Shown here one piece after another: positions 36,416-45,787 of a DNA stretch of 64,000 nt. The position numbers and the translations under genes are program-made. The notes beneath the pieces were generated by a model. It worked only from the letters and a program-made list of their open reading frames with translations, did not search any database and was not told the DNA's origin. How positions within the stretch are numbered: the first letter of the stretch is position 1; every line of letters starts with the position of its first letter. Source of the DNA: Deltaproteobacteria bacterium (GTDB lineage Bacteria > Desulfobacterota > Desulfuromonadia > Geobacterales > Geobacteraceae); assembly GCA_009668975.1 (NCBI GenBank), contig SBEG01000008.1, positions 62,001 to 126,000 of the forward strand, in the 5' to 3' direction.

Positions 36416-36844
36416 AGTAACTGAACCTCCTTGCTGGTAGCAGCGGGCTACAAACCGCGCACTCTGACTTTAGCAACCCGGCAATGCTGCTTGATTCATG
36501 CCTGAAAATCGAAACACCTTTTCTATAATATAAATACATTGCAATATCAATATATTTGTTTTTTTATAGTCTAATAAATTTTATTGGCTTATGACGGCTT
36601 GTCAAGGAATGTAACAGAGTTTTATTCATCAAAAACAGCCGAACGACAGGTCGTTTTTACCGCCGGGTCAAACAGTTTAACCTAAAAACAGCTGTTAGCC
36701 ACAGAGGTCACAGAGAACACAGAGTAATTACTCATAAAGCTAGTCTCGCGGGAATCACCGATTTGGTGAGTCTGTTACTATTCATATCTGTTTGCTTTTC
36801 CTCTGAGAGCTCTGTGTTCTCTGTGGCTACATGCTTTTTTGAGT
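36416..36844. other. 429-bp hydrogenase leader with AT-rich stretch and inverted repeat
   Basis: No gene. 36520-36600 is AT-rich and should hold the hydrogenase promoter; I saw no clear sigma54 or sigma70 boxes. The left of the minus transcript direction holds the CACAGAG inverted repeat described separately. Confidence 0.5.
36696..36829. repeat. CACAGAG-type inverted repeat
   Basis: Left arm 36696-36724 starts TAGCCACAGAG and ends AACACAGAG with an extra GTCACAGAG unit between. The right arm 36810-36829 is its reverse complement without that extra unit. The 134-bp whole resembles a small non-coding mobile or folding element between pckA and the hydrogenase operon. Confidence 0.7.
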
Positions 36845-38392
36845 TTAATTAAATTCGAATTGCCGGTAGTTTTCCTGAAAACGCTTCGCCAGAAGATAGG
36901 CAATTTTTTGGTAGGCCTTCACATCCGGCCAGACAGCAACCGGATTGAGGATTGAGGAAGGAATTTCGGGACACTCCTCCGGGATCTCCAACCCGAAATA
37001 AGGTTCCCGGACAAAAGGAATTGCATCGAACGCTCCGGACAGCGCGGCATGGATCATCGCCCGGGTATGATCGATCCGGATCCGGTTGCCGGCACCATAG
37101 CCGCCGCCGCTCCACCCGGTATTGACCAACCAGCAGCGCACCTCGTGGCGTGTGATCCTGTCCCGTAGCAGCTGCGCATATACCGCCGGGTGGAGTGGCA
37201 GGAAGGGTGCGCCGAAACAGGCGGAAAAAGTGGCTTGCGGTTCCTCGCCGAGACCGTCCTCGGTACCGGCGATTTTCGCGCTGTATCCGGACAGAAAGTG
37301 GAACATGGCCTGTTCGGGCGTGAGACGGGCAATCGGCGGAAGGACGCCGAAGGCATCACAGGTCAGCATGAAAATATTTTTCGGCTGGGCGCCGGTTCCG
37401 TCCTGAACCGCGTTCCGGATGGTTCTGATGCTGTAGGCCGCACGGGTATTTTCCGTCAGAGAGGCGTCATCCAGATCGATTTTTCGGGAAACCGGATCAA
37501 TCACCACGTTTTCCAGCACCGTGCCGAAACGGTGGGTGCAGTCATGAATCTCCGGCTCGAACTCTTTCGAAAGCCGGATTACCTTGGCATAACAACCGCC
37601 TTCGATGTTGAAGATTCCCTCATCGTCCCAACCATGTTCATCATCACCGATGAGTACCCGGACCGGATCAGCGGACAGGGTGGTCTTGCCGGTACCCGAG
37701 AGCCCGAAAAAAATGGCCGTATCACCGGTGGCCCCCACGTTGGCGGAGCAGTGCATGGAAAGGGTGTCACGTTCCCGGGGCAGGAGATAATTCATGATGG
37801 TAAAGATGGCTTTCTTGATTTCACCGCCATACGCGGTCCCGCCGATGATGATCAGTTTTTCGCTAAAGTTCACCAGAATGCAGACTTCGGAATTGGTGCC
37901 GTCGGTCTCGGGATTCGCCTGGAACGAGGGGGCATCGATGAGGGTGAATGCTGGAAGGTGGGACTCCAGCTCAGCGGCCGTAGGGCGGATGAACAGGGAG
38001 CGTGCGAACAGAGAATGCCAGGCGGTTTCCGTTATAACGCGGATCGGCAGCCGCTGACGGCGGCTTGCGCCGGCAAAACAGTCCTGCACAAAGAGTTCCT
38101 TGTCCGTCAGGTGGTGCAGCAGGCGTTGCCTGATGACAGCAAATTTCTCCGGCGACAGGGAGTTATTCACCGGTCCCCACCAGATTGCATCATGGGTGCC
38201 GGGATCGTCGATGATAAATTTGTCGTGAGGAGACCTGCCGGTGTGGGGAGCGGTAGTGACGACAACCGAACCGCCATGGGCAAGGAGCGCCTCCCCTTTC
38301 CGGACAATCGCCTCATACAATCGGGGTGTCGTCAGGTTCCAGTGGATATTCCCCGAAGTTCTGATGCCATGTTCTTCAAGGTTTCGCGCCAT
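36845..38392 (-). CDS. pckA: phosphoenolpyruvate carboxykinase (ATP)
   Basis: 515 residues from ATG 38392 (AAGGGGG upstream; a TTG at 38413 is in frame but less likely). Kinase-1a loop GLSGTGKTTLS, kinase-2 LIGDDEHGWDDEG, PEPCK signature FFGLSGTGKTTLSADP region, and substrate residues HTGRSPHDKF and GGTAYGGEIKK. It converts oxaloacetate and ATP to PEP in gluconeogenesis, consistent with growth on acetate-like substrates and with the glycogen genes in the window. Confidence 0.96.
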   Translation of the reverse strand: MARNLEEHGIRTSGNIHWNLTTPRLYEAIVRKGEALLAHGGSVVVTTAPHTGRSPHDKFIIDDPGTHDAIWWGPVNNSLSPEKFAVIRQRLLHHLTDKELFVQDCFAGASRRQRLPIRVITETAWHSLFARSLFIRPTAAELESHLPAFTLIDAPSFQANPETDGTNSEVCILVNFSEKLIIIGGTAYGGEIKKAIFTIMNYLLPRERDTLSMHCSANVGATGDTAIFFGLSGTGKTTLSADPVRVLIGDDEHGWDDEGIFNIEGGCYAKVIRLSKEFEPEIHDCTHRFGTVLENVVIDPVSRKIDLDDASLTENTRAAYSIRTIRNAVQDGTGAQPKNIFMLTCDAFGVLPPIARLTPEQAMFHFLSGYSAKIAGTEDGLGEEPQATFSACFGAPFLPLHPAVYAQLLRDRITRHEVRCWLVNTGWSGGGYGAGNRIRIDHTRAMIHAALSGAFDAIPFVREPYFGLEIPEECPEIPSSILNPVAVWPDVKAYQKIAYLLAKRFQENYRQFEFN

Positions 38393-38515
38393 CGGGACAG
38401 CCCCCTTCTTCAACTATTGCAGCGTAGCTTTTTTCCGGAAACTTCTTTCTTGCAGAGTCCGAAAATCAGCTCAGAAAACATCTGCATGTCCGATGAAAAT
38501 TCCAGTTCTGGATAC

Positions 38516-38543
38516 AAGAAGGGCGGGTTACCCCGCCCTTCTT
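38516..38543 (-). terminator. hairpin after the class V aminotransferase
   Basis: Perfect 12-bp stem AAGAAGGGCGGG / CCCGCCCTTCTT with a 4-base loop, 24 bp past the stop at 38567. Confidence 0.85.
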
Positions 38544-38566
38544 GTTGCTCGCAATCCATCTGAATA

Positions 38567-39637
38567 TTAAAGCCCCGCAAGGAGTTCGTCAACAACCGCG
38601 AGGAATTCCTCCAGGTCAGCCATCTGGGTGTCTCCCATATGAGCAATGCGGAAGGTCTGGCCCTTGATCTTGCCGTAGCCATCATCAAAGGCATAACCGC
38701 GCTCGCCAAGCTGCTTCTTCAGAGTGGCAAGGTCGGTACCCTTGCTGTTCACCGCACAGGTCAAAGCAACCGAGCGGTAGGGAGCCTCCGGGAAGAAGCC
38801 GTAGCCATTCTTCTCGAGCCATTGCGCAACCCGTCCGGCCAATTGCTTATGCCGTGCCCAGCGGTTCTCCAACCCCTCGGCGAACATCCGGTCAAGTTGT
38901 TTGTCCAGGGCGAAGATCTGGGAAATGCAGGGGGTAGAGGGGGTGTTATCCTTTGCGTCAGCGGCATCGAACTCGAGAAAATCGAAGTAATAGCCGCGCC
39001 CCTCGATGGTTTTGGCCTTTTCGAGGGCGCGTTCGCTGGCGGTAAAGACCGCGAGACCGGGAGGGAGAGCGAAGGCCTTCTGCACGCCAAACAGACAGCA
39101 GTCGATGCCTAATTCGTCCACCGGGATCTTCAACGCGCTCATGGAGGACACCGTATCGACGATGGAAATCACCTCCGGATACTTCTTCAATACTTCCGCT
39201 ATTTCCGCAAGAGGCGACATGACGCCGGTCGAAGTTTCATTGTGAACCAGGGTGATGGCATCGTACTTGCCGGTGGCAAGGGCCTCGTCCACCATCTCCG
39301 GGGTAATGGGCTTGCCCCATTCCGCCTTGAAGGCATCGGCCTCCTTGCCGCAGCGTTTGGTCACATCGTGCCATTTGTTGGAGAATGCACCGTTGCAGAA
39401 GTTGGCGCAGCGGGTCGCCACAAGATTTCGTACCGCCCCCTCCATTACGCCGAATGCGCTTGAAGTTGAAAGGAAAACCTTTCCTTCCGTAAAGAGCAGT
39501 TTCTTCAGCTTCTCTTTCACTGCCCCGTGCAAAAGGGCATACTCCTTCATACGGTGACCGATCATCGGGGTCGCCATTGCCTGAAGTATCTCGGGATGTA
39601 CCTCGACCGGACCTGGAATAAAGAGTTTCTTTGCCAT
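38567..39637 (-). CDS. class V aminotransferase (serine-pyruvate/alanine-glyoxylate type)
   Basis: 356 residues from ATG 39637 (AAGGA upstream). The fold is that of small class V transaminases: LFIPGPVEVHPEI at the start, HNETSTGVMSPL, IVDTVSSMSALKIP and the PLP lysine in CLFGVQKAFALPPG. Candidate for serine, alanine or aspartate metabolism. Separate transcript from pckA by the hairpin at 38516. Confidence 0.9.
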   Translation of the reverse strand: MAKKLFIPGPVEVHPEILQAMATPMIGHRMKEYALLHGAVKEKLKKLLFTEGKVFLSTSSAFGVMEGAVRNLVATRCANFCNGAFSNKWHDVTKRCGKEADAFKAEWGKPITPEMVDEALATGKYDAITLVHNETSTGVMSPLAEIAEVLKKYPEVISIVDTVSSMSALKIPVDELGIDCCLFGVQKAFALPPGLAVFTASERALEKAKTIEGRGYYFDFLEFDAADAKDNTPSTPCISQIFALDKQLDRMFAEGLENRWARHKQLAGRVAQWLEKNGYGFFPEAPYRSVALTCAVNSKGTDLATLKKQLGERGYAFDDGYGKIKGQTFRIAHMGDTQMADLEEFLAVVDELLAGL

Positions 39638-39869
39638 GTGTGTTCCTTTCAATTGTTTGATAGGGGCCGCGCGGGGTCCCCTCCGGGAAGGCCGATATAA
39701 CAGCACAGCAAAAGCTATCAGACCCGGGATAAATTGTCAACTGGTCGTTACGAAAGGGGTTTTCTCGATTCTGAAGTACGTGTTGCAATTGTTAAATAGA
39801 CAACTTCTGGTATGATGGCATACTATTCCGATCCGCAACACCATCCAGACCTTATGCAAGGGGGCCACC

Positions 39870-41357
39870 ATGTGGAGAAAAATCCTGGGATATAGCTACA
39901 ACCTTATCAGCCTGGCAGGGATACTTCTGGCAATAGCAGGCGCGGCTCTCATGGTCATTTTTCTGGCCATTGGAGTTATTACGGGGATCGATAACCCCTA
40001 TCTGGGGATCCTGATCTACTTTGCCTTTCCCGGGATTCTGGTCTGTGGCCTCCTGCTGGTCCCGATTGGCATACTGCGCACCAGAAAGAAGATGCTGCGT
40101 GAAGGGATAACCGAAGTCCCCCTCTACCCGGTACTCGACCTGAACGATAGGCATCAGCGATTCAAAGCGATTTTTTTCATCTTTGCCACGCTCTTCTTTC
40201 TCCTGATTCTGGCGATTGCCTCCATCAAGGGCTACGACTACACCGAATCGACGGAATTCTGCGGAAAAGTCTGCCACACGGTCATGGAACCGGAGTATGT
40301 CGCCTGGAGCAATTCTCCCCATGCCCGGGTCAGGTGTGCGGAATGCCACATCGGCCCAGGTGCCGAGTGGTTCGTAAAAGCAAAAATTTCCGGTCTCGAA
40401 CAGGTCTACCGGGTACTGAGCAATACCTACCCGACCCCGATCGAAACCCCCATCCCGAATCTGCGACCGGCACGCGATACCTGCGAGGGTTGCCATTGGC
40501 CCGACAAGTTTTATTCCGGCAAGGGAAAAAATTTCTTACATTTCGCTTCCGACGAGAAAAACACCCCACGGGAGGTAAATCTCCTGCTGAATCTGGGCAA
40601 AGCCCCCAAAACCCCGCATGCCTCCGGCATCCACTGGCATATCAGCTCGGAAGTCTACTATATTGCCCGTGATGCGAAGCGTCAGGACATACCCTATATT
40701 GCGGTAAAAGGTAAGGACGGAACCATTACCGAGTATCAGGATGTCGACAAACCTCTGAGCAGGAAAGAAATCGATGCCGGCACCAAACGGCTCATGGACT
40801 GCATCGACTGCCATAACCGGCCAAGCCATATTTACAACTCCCCCGGGACGGAGATAGACGAAAGTTTTGTCAGCGGCACGATAGATTCATCCCTCCCTTA
40901 CATCCGGAAGGTCGCGGTGGAGCTCCTTGCCAAGGAGTACAAAACAACCGCTGAGGCAACCGGAGCCATTGCCAGCGGAATCAGGAGCTATTATGCAAAA
41001 GATTACCCGGAGTTGAGCAAAGCCAAAGCGTCTGCCATTGAACAGGCAATCCTGGAAGTACAAAAGATTTACCGGCTGAATTTCTTCCCCCAAATGAAAG
41101 TCTCCTGGACCACTCATGCCAATAATATCGGCCACTTTTATTTTCCCGGCTGCTTCCGCTGCCATGACGGCAAGCACCGCTCGGCAGACGGTAAGGCCAT
41201 TTCCAGGGACTGTAACCTTTGTCACGAGGTTTTGGGCCAGAAACAGGAAAATATCAAGCCGGGCACCAAAGTCAGTGAATTCATCCACCCGGTAGATATC
41301 GGCGATGAGCTGCAAAACACCGGCTGTCACGAATGCCATCAGCCCGCAGAATCATAA
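39870..41357 (+). CDS. imcH: ImcH-like inner-membrane heptaheme cytochrome c (NapC/NirT family)
   Basis: 495 residues. Three membrane segments (about 15-37, 43-68, 99-119) precede a periplasmic multiheme part. Seven heme sites: C131-x3-C135-H (CGKVCH, an unusual three-residue gap), then CAECH (156), CEGCH (205), CIDCH (311), and later CFRCH, CNLCH and CHECH. Three helices with seven hemes match ImcH of Geobacter sulfurreducens, a quinol oxidase needed for high-potential metal and electrode respiration. It would pass electrons to PpcA-type carriers such as the one at 17535. The symbol rests on architecture, not a search. Confidence 0.78.
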   Translation: MWRKILGYSYNLISLAGILLAIAGAALMVIFLAIGVITGIDNPYLGILIYFAFPGILVCGLLLVPIGILRTRKKMLREGITEVPLYPVLDLNDRHQRFKAIFFIFATLFFLLILAIASIKGYDYTESTEFCGKVCHTVMEPEYVAWSNSPHARVRCAECHIGPGAEWFVKAKISGLEQVYRVLSNTYPTPIETPIPNLRPARDTCEGCHWPDKFYSGKGKNFLHFASDEKNTPREVNLLLNLGKAPKTPHASGIHWHISSEVYYIARDAKRQDIPYIAVKGKDGTITEYQDVDKPLSRKEIDAGTKRLMDCIDCHNRPSHIYNSPGTEIDESFVSGTIDSSLPYIRKVAVELLAKEYKTTAEATGAIASGIRSYYAKDYPELSKAKASAIEQAILEVQKIYRLNFFPQMKVSWTTHANNIGHFYFPGCFRCHDGKHRSADGKAISRDCNLCHEVLGQKQENIKPGTKVSEFIHPVDIGDELQNTGCHECHQPAES

Positions 41358-41396
41358 CAGCGAAACAAACATCGTCGTAACTGCCGAATCATAAGC

Positions 41397-41437
41397 AAAA
41401 AAATCCCCCCGCTTTTCGTAAGCAGGGGGATTTTTTT
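41397..41437. terminator. strong terminator after the heptaheme cytochrome
   Basis: AAAAAAATCCCCC ... GGGGGATTTTTTT flanking a short loop; it works on both strands and separates convergent genes. Confidence 0.93.
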
Positions 41438-41483
41438 ATCAGGACCGTGCCGGAAAAAAAGCCGGACTCAGTGTAGCAGGCTG

Positions 41484-42344
41484 TTAGAGTTTACTGATCA
41501 CATAACCCTTCTTCTTGAGTGCCTCGATTATTCCTTCCGCCCCGGCCAGATGACCTGCTCCAACCAAAATGAATTCTTTATCGGGCGTCTTCAGATACGT
41601 ATCTATTCTGGGCAGCCAATTCCTGTTTCGATCAACCATAAGCCTTTGGTGGAGCATCGGCAGCCGTGATTTAAGATCATGATTGAGCAGCGTATCAAGT
41701 TTTTCCATATCACCAACGCGCCAGGCATGCACCAGCAGCTCGAACTGCTGCCTGATCGAATTCATCTCTTTGAGTGAGAAACTGACAAATTCGTTTTCAA
41801 TTCCATCAGCCATGGAAGCGACATAGTCAATCTGCTCATCAACCGTTTCAAGTCCCTCGACAGCTTTCTTGTCCTTCTTCGCCAGCTCATGAAAGAAAAC
41901 GTCAACGCCCCGTTGGGTAACACCCATTTTCATAAATTCCACCATCGTCAGCATCACCATCAGCAGTGAAGGCTTGAATCCCTGCAATGAGGCCAATGGA
42001 ATACCATTGGATTCGCAGTAGGCCTTGAGCTGCTCGTAGGCAGCGGGCGACAAGTGCTCTGCTACGGTAGTTCCATCAGAATAGCTGGCACGAGCCAGCA
42101 TCTTCCGCTGTATTTCCGGCTCCTGAAACTTGCCAAGGTCGGTTTCAAAGACCAGGATATCGGCAGCCTTGTAGGCCCTGTCAAATTCCGGCGGCAACGG
42201 ATAATCCGCTTCGCGCAGGATATGGCAGGTTCCTCCCAGGTAGAGAACAGACCTGCCCTTTTGCACCTTCCAGACCGACGTTTCCGCCGCGGCCCAGCTA
42301 CAGGTGAACAGTACCAGCATCAAGCTGAAAAATACCTTTTTCAT
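41484..42344 (-). CDS. TraB/GumN-family protein
   Basis: 286 residues from ATG 42344 (AAAGGAG close upstream; longer frame to 42419 is less likely). Signal peptide (VFFSLMLVLFTCSWAAAE). The family's two GxxH-like motifs are present: LGGTCHIL near the N-terminus and VGAGHLAG near the C-terminus, with GLETVDEQ in between. Family members are predicted to be metalloproteases of the Tiki type; no function is proven in bacteria. Confidence 0.9.
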   Translation of the reverse strand: MKKVFFSLMLVLFTCSWAAAETSVWKVQKGRSVLYLGGTCHILREADYPLPPEFDRAYKAADILVFETDLGKFQEPEIQRKMLARASYSDGTTVAEHLSPAAYEQLKAYCESNGIPLASLQGFKPSLLMVMLTMVEFMKMGVTQRGVDVFFHELAKKDKKAVEGLETVDEQIDYVASMADGIENEFVSFSLKEMNSIRQQFELLVHAWRVGDMEKLDTLLNHDLKSRLPMLHQRLMVDRNRNWLPRIDTYLKTPDKEFILVGAGHLAGAEGIIEALKKKGYVISKL

Positions 42345-42496
42345 CTCGCTCCTTTCATACTTTTCACTCAGAAATTCAAACCACGAACAACGAAAAAGCC
42401 GCCCAATCAGTTTCCACACTGACAGGCGGCTTCAGACCCGGATCACTTCTCATGTCTGTCGGCAGAGTCTCGATCGAAAAGTAGGCGGAAGGAAGA

Positions 42497-42685
42497 TCAC
42501 GATTCTTCTTTTATCCGGCGGTACATGCCAATCAGGAACTCGGCATCCATGGGCGACAGGTCGAATTTGAAAATTGCCTCATTGACCAGCGGCATGATCG
42601 CACAATCCGGATCTTCCAGAAGGTGGCCCGAAATCCATTTAACCGCCCGCTGCAACTCTTCTCCTTCAGGTAACAGATCATGCAT
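42497..42685 (-). CDS. 62-residue conserved-looking small protein
   Basis: Starts at ATG 42685 with GAGGAG upstream and reads MHDLLPEGEELQRAVKWISG; later FKFDLSPMDAEFLIGMYRRI. Helical and acidic, no membrane segment. Function unknown; the clear ribosome binding site supports it as real. Confidence 0.7.
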   Translation of the reverse strand: MHDLLPEGEELQRAVKWISGHLLEDPDCAIMPLVNEAIFKFDLSPMDAEFLIGMYRRIKEES

Positions 42686-42865
42686 GTATGTGCTCCTCAC
42701 GGAAAAACACTCAAACGGTAACGTAGATAGGATTCTGTGCCTAAACAAGCTTGTAAATGCTACCATGCAATCGGCCACTGTTAAAGCAATTTTCGAAAGA
42801 TAACGGCCACCGATGCAAGGAATCAGCACAAACTAAATTCTGATCCGGAAAGCGTCATTGGCCAA

Positions 42866-43027
42866 GGAGTCTGTCGGACTTAGGATATCGAAGCGAAAAT
42901 TCGGCTGGGCGAGGACAGATTTTGTCGATTTTGCAGGGTAATAGTTGTTCTATTGCCCAAAAAAGCGGCGAAATATGGACCGTCCAGACGGATTTGCAAC
43001 AGATTTACCCTAAGTCCGACAGGCTCC
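42866..43027. repeat. 162-bp inverted-repeat element
   Basis: GGAGTCTGTCGGACTTAGG at 42866-42884 and its reverse complement with one mismatch at 43009-43027. The 124 bp inside has no coding frame. It looks like a small non-autonomous element (MITE-like). The gap 42686-43145 holds nothing else I could identify. Confidence 0.75.
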
Positions 43028-43145
43028 TAGAGATTGAATTATCTCGCTCCCGGTGATACGCTTATGGCGCCTCAGCAAGCTATTCGTATTGTCAGTAGTA
43101 TGCGGTTGCATCTCACAATGTCCAATCCTCCAGGAAAGGCTGACT

Positions 43146-43709
43146 ATGGAAAAGATCAAAATCTCCAACCAGGCATTCCCCGGCCCCATGCCGGTGGTAA
43201 TCGTGGGCGCCGAAGTGAACGGTAAGCCCAACTATCTCACCGTGGCCTGGATCACCCGGGTAAATTTCAGCCCGCCGATGCTCGGTATCGCCCTCGGCAA
43301 GAGCCACCATACCAACAAGGGCATCCGGGAGCATGGGGAATTCAGTGTCTCCGTGCCGGGAGCCGAACTGATGAAGGTGACGGATTACGCCGGACTGGTC
43401 TCCGGACTGAAAACCGACAAGTCAGGGCTGTTTGAGCCTTTTTACGGGGAGTTGCGCCACGCGCCGATGGTCCGGGAATGTCCGCTGACCATGGAATGCC
43501 GGGTCGTCCAGACCGTAGAGCTGCCGGTGAACGAGTTTATTATCGGGGAGATTGTGGGCGTCTACACGGAAGAACAATACCTGAGCAACGGCAAACCGGA
43601 TATGGAAAAGATCGATCCCTTTGTCCTCAGCATGCCTGACAATCATTACTGGCGTCTTGGCGATCCGGTCGGCAGGGCCTGGCAAAGCGGCCGGGAGTAC
43701 CAACCGTAA
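43146..43709 (+). CDS. flavin reductase family protein
   Basis: 187 residues from ATG 43146 (AGGAAAGG upstream). FMN-binding split barrel with VNGKPNYLTVAWI, NFSPPMLGIALGKSHHTN and FSVSVPG segments typical of this family. It may reduce free flavin or bind it as cofactor in an electron transfer role. Lies 3 bp before truC, likely co-transcribed. Confidence 0.88.
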   Translation: MEKIKISNQAFPGPMPVVIVGAEVNGKPNYLTVAWITRVNFSPPMLGIALGKSHHTNKGIREHGEFSVSVPGAELMKVTDYAGLVSGLKTDKSGLFEPFYGELRHAPMVRECPLTMECRVVQTVELPVNEFIIGEIVGVYTEEQYLSNGKPDMEKIDPFVLSMPDNHYWRLGDPVGRAWQSGREYQP

Positions 43710-43712
43710 ATC

Positions 43713-44450
43713 ATGACCGGAAAACGACTTGAAATCCTGTATCGCGATGATCATTTTGTGGCGGTCAACAAACCGGCCGGCCTCCTGGTGCATCGCAGCG
43801 ACCTGGACCGGCATGAAACGGAATTCGCCCTGCAGCTGGTGAGGAATCAGCTGGGATGTCATGTCTATCCGGTCCACCGCCTCGACCGTCCCACCTCCGG
43901 CGTGCTGCTTTTTGCCCTGTCACCGGAAGCGGCACGCCGTTCAGGCGAAGCCTTTGACACGGATACGGTCCGCAAAACCTATCTGGCGGTGGTCCGGGGC
44001 GTCACGGAGGCTGAGGCTCGGATCGACTACCCGCTCCTGGAGCTTCCGGAGCGCTACGAGACAAAAAGCTCCGCCGCGCAAAGCGATGCCAAGGAAGCGC
44101 TCACCAACTTCCGGCGCCTGGCCTTGGTTGAACTGCCGCTCCCGTTGGGGAAATTCCCGACAGTCCGCTATTCCCTCCTGGAGGTCAGGCCGGGCAGCGG
44201 CCGCAGACACCAGATCCGCCGCCACCTGAAACATGTCTTTCACCCCATTATCGGCGACACCACCTACGGCGAAGGCCGACACAACCGCCTCTTCCGCAAC
44301 GAGTTCGGCTGCAGCCGCATGCTGCTGCACGCCGTGGAACTCGCTTTTCCCGACCCCTGGAGTGGCGCAACTGTAACCATCAACGCGCCGCTGGACCAGG
44401 AATTTTCAAGCGTGATCCGCCAACTCGGCTGGCAGGGCAGCCTCCCGTAA
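43713..44450 (+). CDS. truC: tRNA pseudouridine(65) synthase-type enzyme
   Basis: 245 residues. RluA-family catalytic core without an S4 domain: FVAVNKPAGLLVHRS, VHRLDRPTSGVLLFA (catalytic Asp in HRLDR), GSGRRHQIRRHLKH, HPIIGDTTYG. The lack of S4 and the overall layout match TruC, which acts on U65 of tRNA. Distinct from the S4-containing synthase at 3214. Confidence 0.88.
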   Translation: MTGKRLEILYRDDHFVAVNKPAGLLVHRSDLDRHETEFALQLVRNQLGCHVYPVHRLDRPTSGVLLFALSPEAARRSGEAFDTDTVRKTYLAVVRGVTEAEARIDYPLLELPERYETKSSAAQSDAKEALTNFRRLALVELPLPLGKFPTVRYSLLEVRPGSGRRHQIRRHLKHVFHPIIGDTTYGEGRHNRLFRNEFGCSRMLLHAVELAFPDPWSGATVTINAPLDQEFSSVIRQLGWQGSLP

Positions 44451-44524
44451 GACTGGCTGGGCCCGTCCGTACCCGAATTTCTCCCTGTTTCACCGCAAAG
44501 TACTTGAGTCGGCTCTCAGCAGAA

Positions 44525-45604
44525 TCATTCCCCCAGCACCTCAGCCAGCGCGACAAGCAACCGGCGATTTTCCTCCGTAGTACGGACCGCAATCCGGAAA
44601 AAGCGACTGTCCAGCCCCTCAAAGTTGGCGCAATCCCTGATCAATATTCTCTTTTCCAGCAGCCTGCTTCGCAGTTCGGCGGCGGTAAGGTCACTTCGCA
44701 TTTCCACCAGGAGATAATTTGCCGTCGCTGGAAATGGTTTCAACCCCGGCAGCGCGGCAAGTCCACGGCCAAGCGCCTCGCGTTCCGCGGAAACATAGCC
44801 GAGTGTCCGTTCCCGGTAGCCGTCACTGGCCAGTGAAGCAACTCCGGCAACCTGGGCCGGGGTATTGACGCTCCAGGGTTCCAGACTTTCCACGCAACTC
44901 CCGATGATGTCGGGATGGCCAACGGCATAGCCGAGCCGCAGCCCGGGGATGGCATAAAATTTTGTCATGGAGCGGAGCACGATACCGCCGCCGCTTTCGG
45001 CAATAAGCCCCTTGGCCGAAGCCTCTTCGCAGAAATCCATGAACGCCTCGTCCAGGACCAGAAAGGTTCCGGCCCGGCGGCAAAGCCGGAGGATCTCCTC
45101 TATCATAGCGGCTGGAAGCAGTGTTCCCGTAGGATTGGCCGGGTTGCAGAGGAACAGCAGATCAAAGCCCTCCGCCAGCCGTTCCGCCAGTTTTTCCAGG
45201 GAAAGGGCAAAACCGTCGTCAGGAGATAGCAGCAAGTGCCCGGTCTGCCAGCCTGCCCGGTTCAGCGCCTGGGTATACTCGGAAAAAGCCGGAGCGATAA
45301 TCAGGCCCCTCGTCCCCGGAAGAAGTCGGGGCAGCAGGTAGATCAGTTCGGTTGAGCCGTTGGCGACCACCAGGTTATCAATGCCGACCCGGTGAACATC
45401 GGCCAGTGCCCGCCGCAGTTCGAAGGACTCCCGGTCGGGATAGTGCAAAACCTTCTCGAAGGAAGAGCAGACCGCCTCACGCACCCCGGGTGCCGGCCCA
45501 AGGGGGTTGATGCTGGCGGAAAAATCGAGCAGTTCATTCGGAGCTATCCCCAATGAACGGGCGCTGGCGAAGACGGTTCCTCCGTGGTCTGAATTATTGG
45601 TCAT
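44525..45604 (-). CDS. cobD: threonine-phosphate decarboxylase (cobalamin pathway)
   Basis: 359 residues. Class I PLP fold related to histidinol-phosphate aminotransferase: N-terminal HGGTVF, LDFSASINPLGP, FLCNPANPTGTL, LVLDEAFMDF and PLP lysine in RSMTKFYAIPGLRLGY. The HGG start and SINP pattern favour CobD, which makes aminopropanol phosphate for B12 assembly, over HisC. No other cob genes are in the window. Confidence 0.85.
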   Translation of the reverse strand: MTNNSDHGGTVFASARSLGIAPNELLDFSASINPLGPAPGVREAVCSSFEKVLHYPDRESFELRRALADVHRVGIDNLVVANGSTELIYLLPRLLPGTRGLIIAPAFSEYTQALNRAGWQTGHLLLSPDDGFALSLEKLAERLAEGFDLLFLCNPANPTGTLLPAAMIEEILRLCRRAGTFLVLDEAFMDFCEEASAKGLIAESGGGIVLRSMTKFYAIPGLRLGYAVGHPDIIGSCVESLEPWSVNTPAQVAGVASLASDGYRERTLGYVSAEREALGRGLAALPGLKPFPATANYLLVEMRSDLTAAELRSRLLEKRILIRDCANFEGLDSRFFRIAVRTTEENRRLLVALAEVLGE

Positions 45605-45664
45605 GGGTCACTATTTCCTGATTTTGAAAGTTGCCTGTTTAGGGGAAATCATGCAAATGATACG

Positions 45665-45731
45665 GTAGGGGCGCTGCTTGCCGCCCCCTGTGCCACTCTT
45701 TATACCAGGGCGCGGCAAGCAGCGCCCCTAC
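45665..45731. repeat. GTAGGGGCGC inverted repeat
   Basis: Arms 45665-45687 and 45708-45731 are reverse complements apart from one base, with a 20-base centre. They begin and end with GTAGGGGCGCTGCTTGCCG and its complement. A palindrome with the same GTAGGGGC start is at the right edge (63914). Confidence 0.8.
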
Positions 45732-45787
45732 GGAAAAATCCATTTCTACCTCGTGCCTCATTACTTGCGCCCCGTACCAACCTTTTC

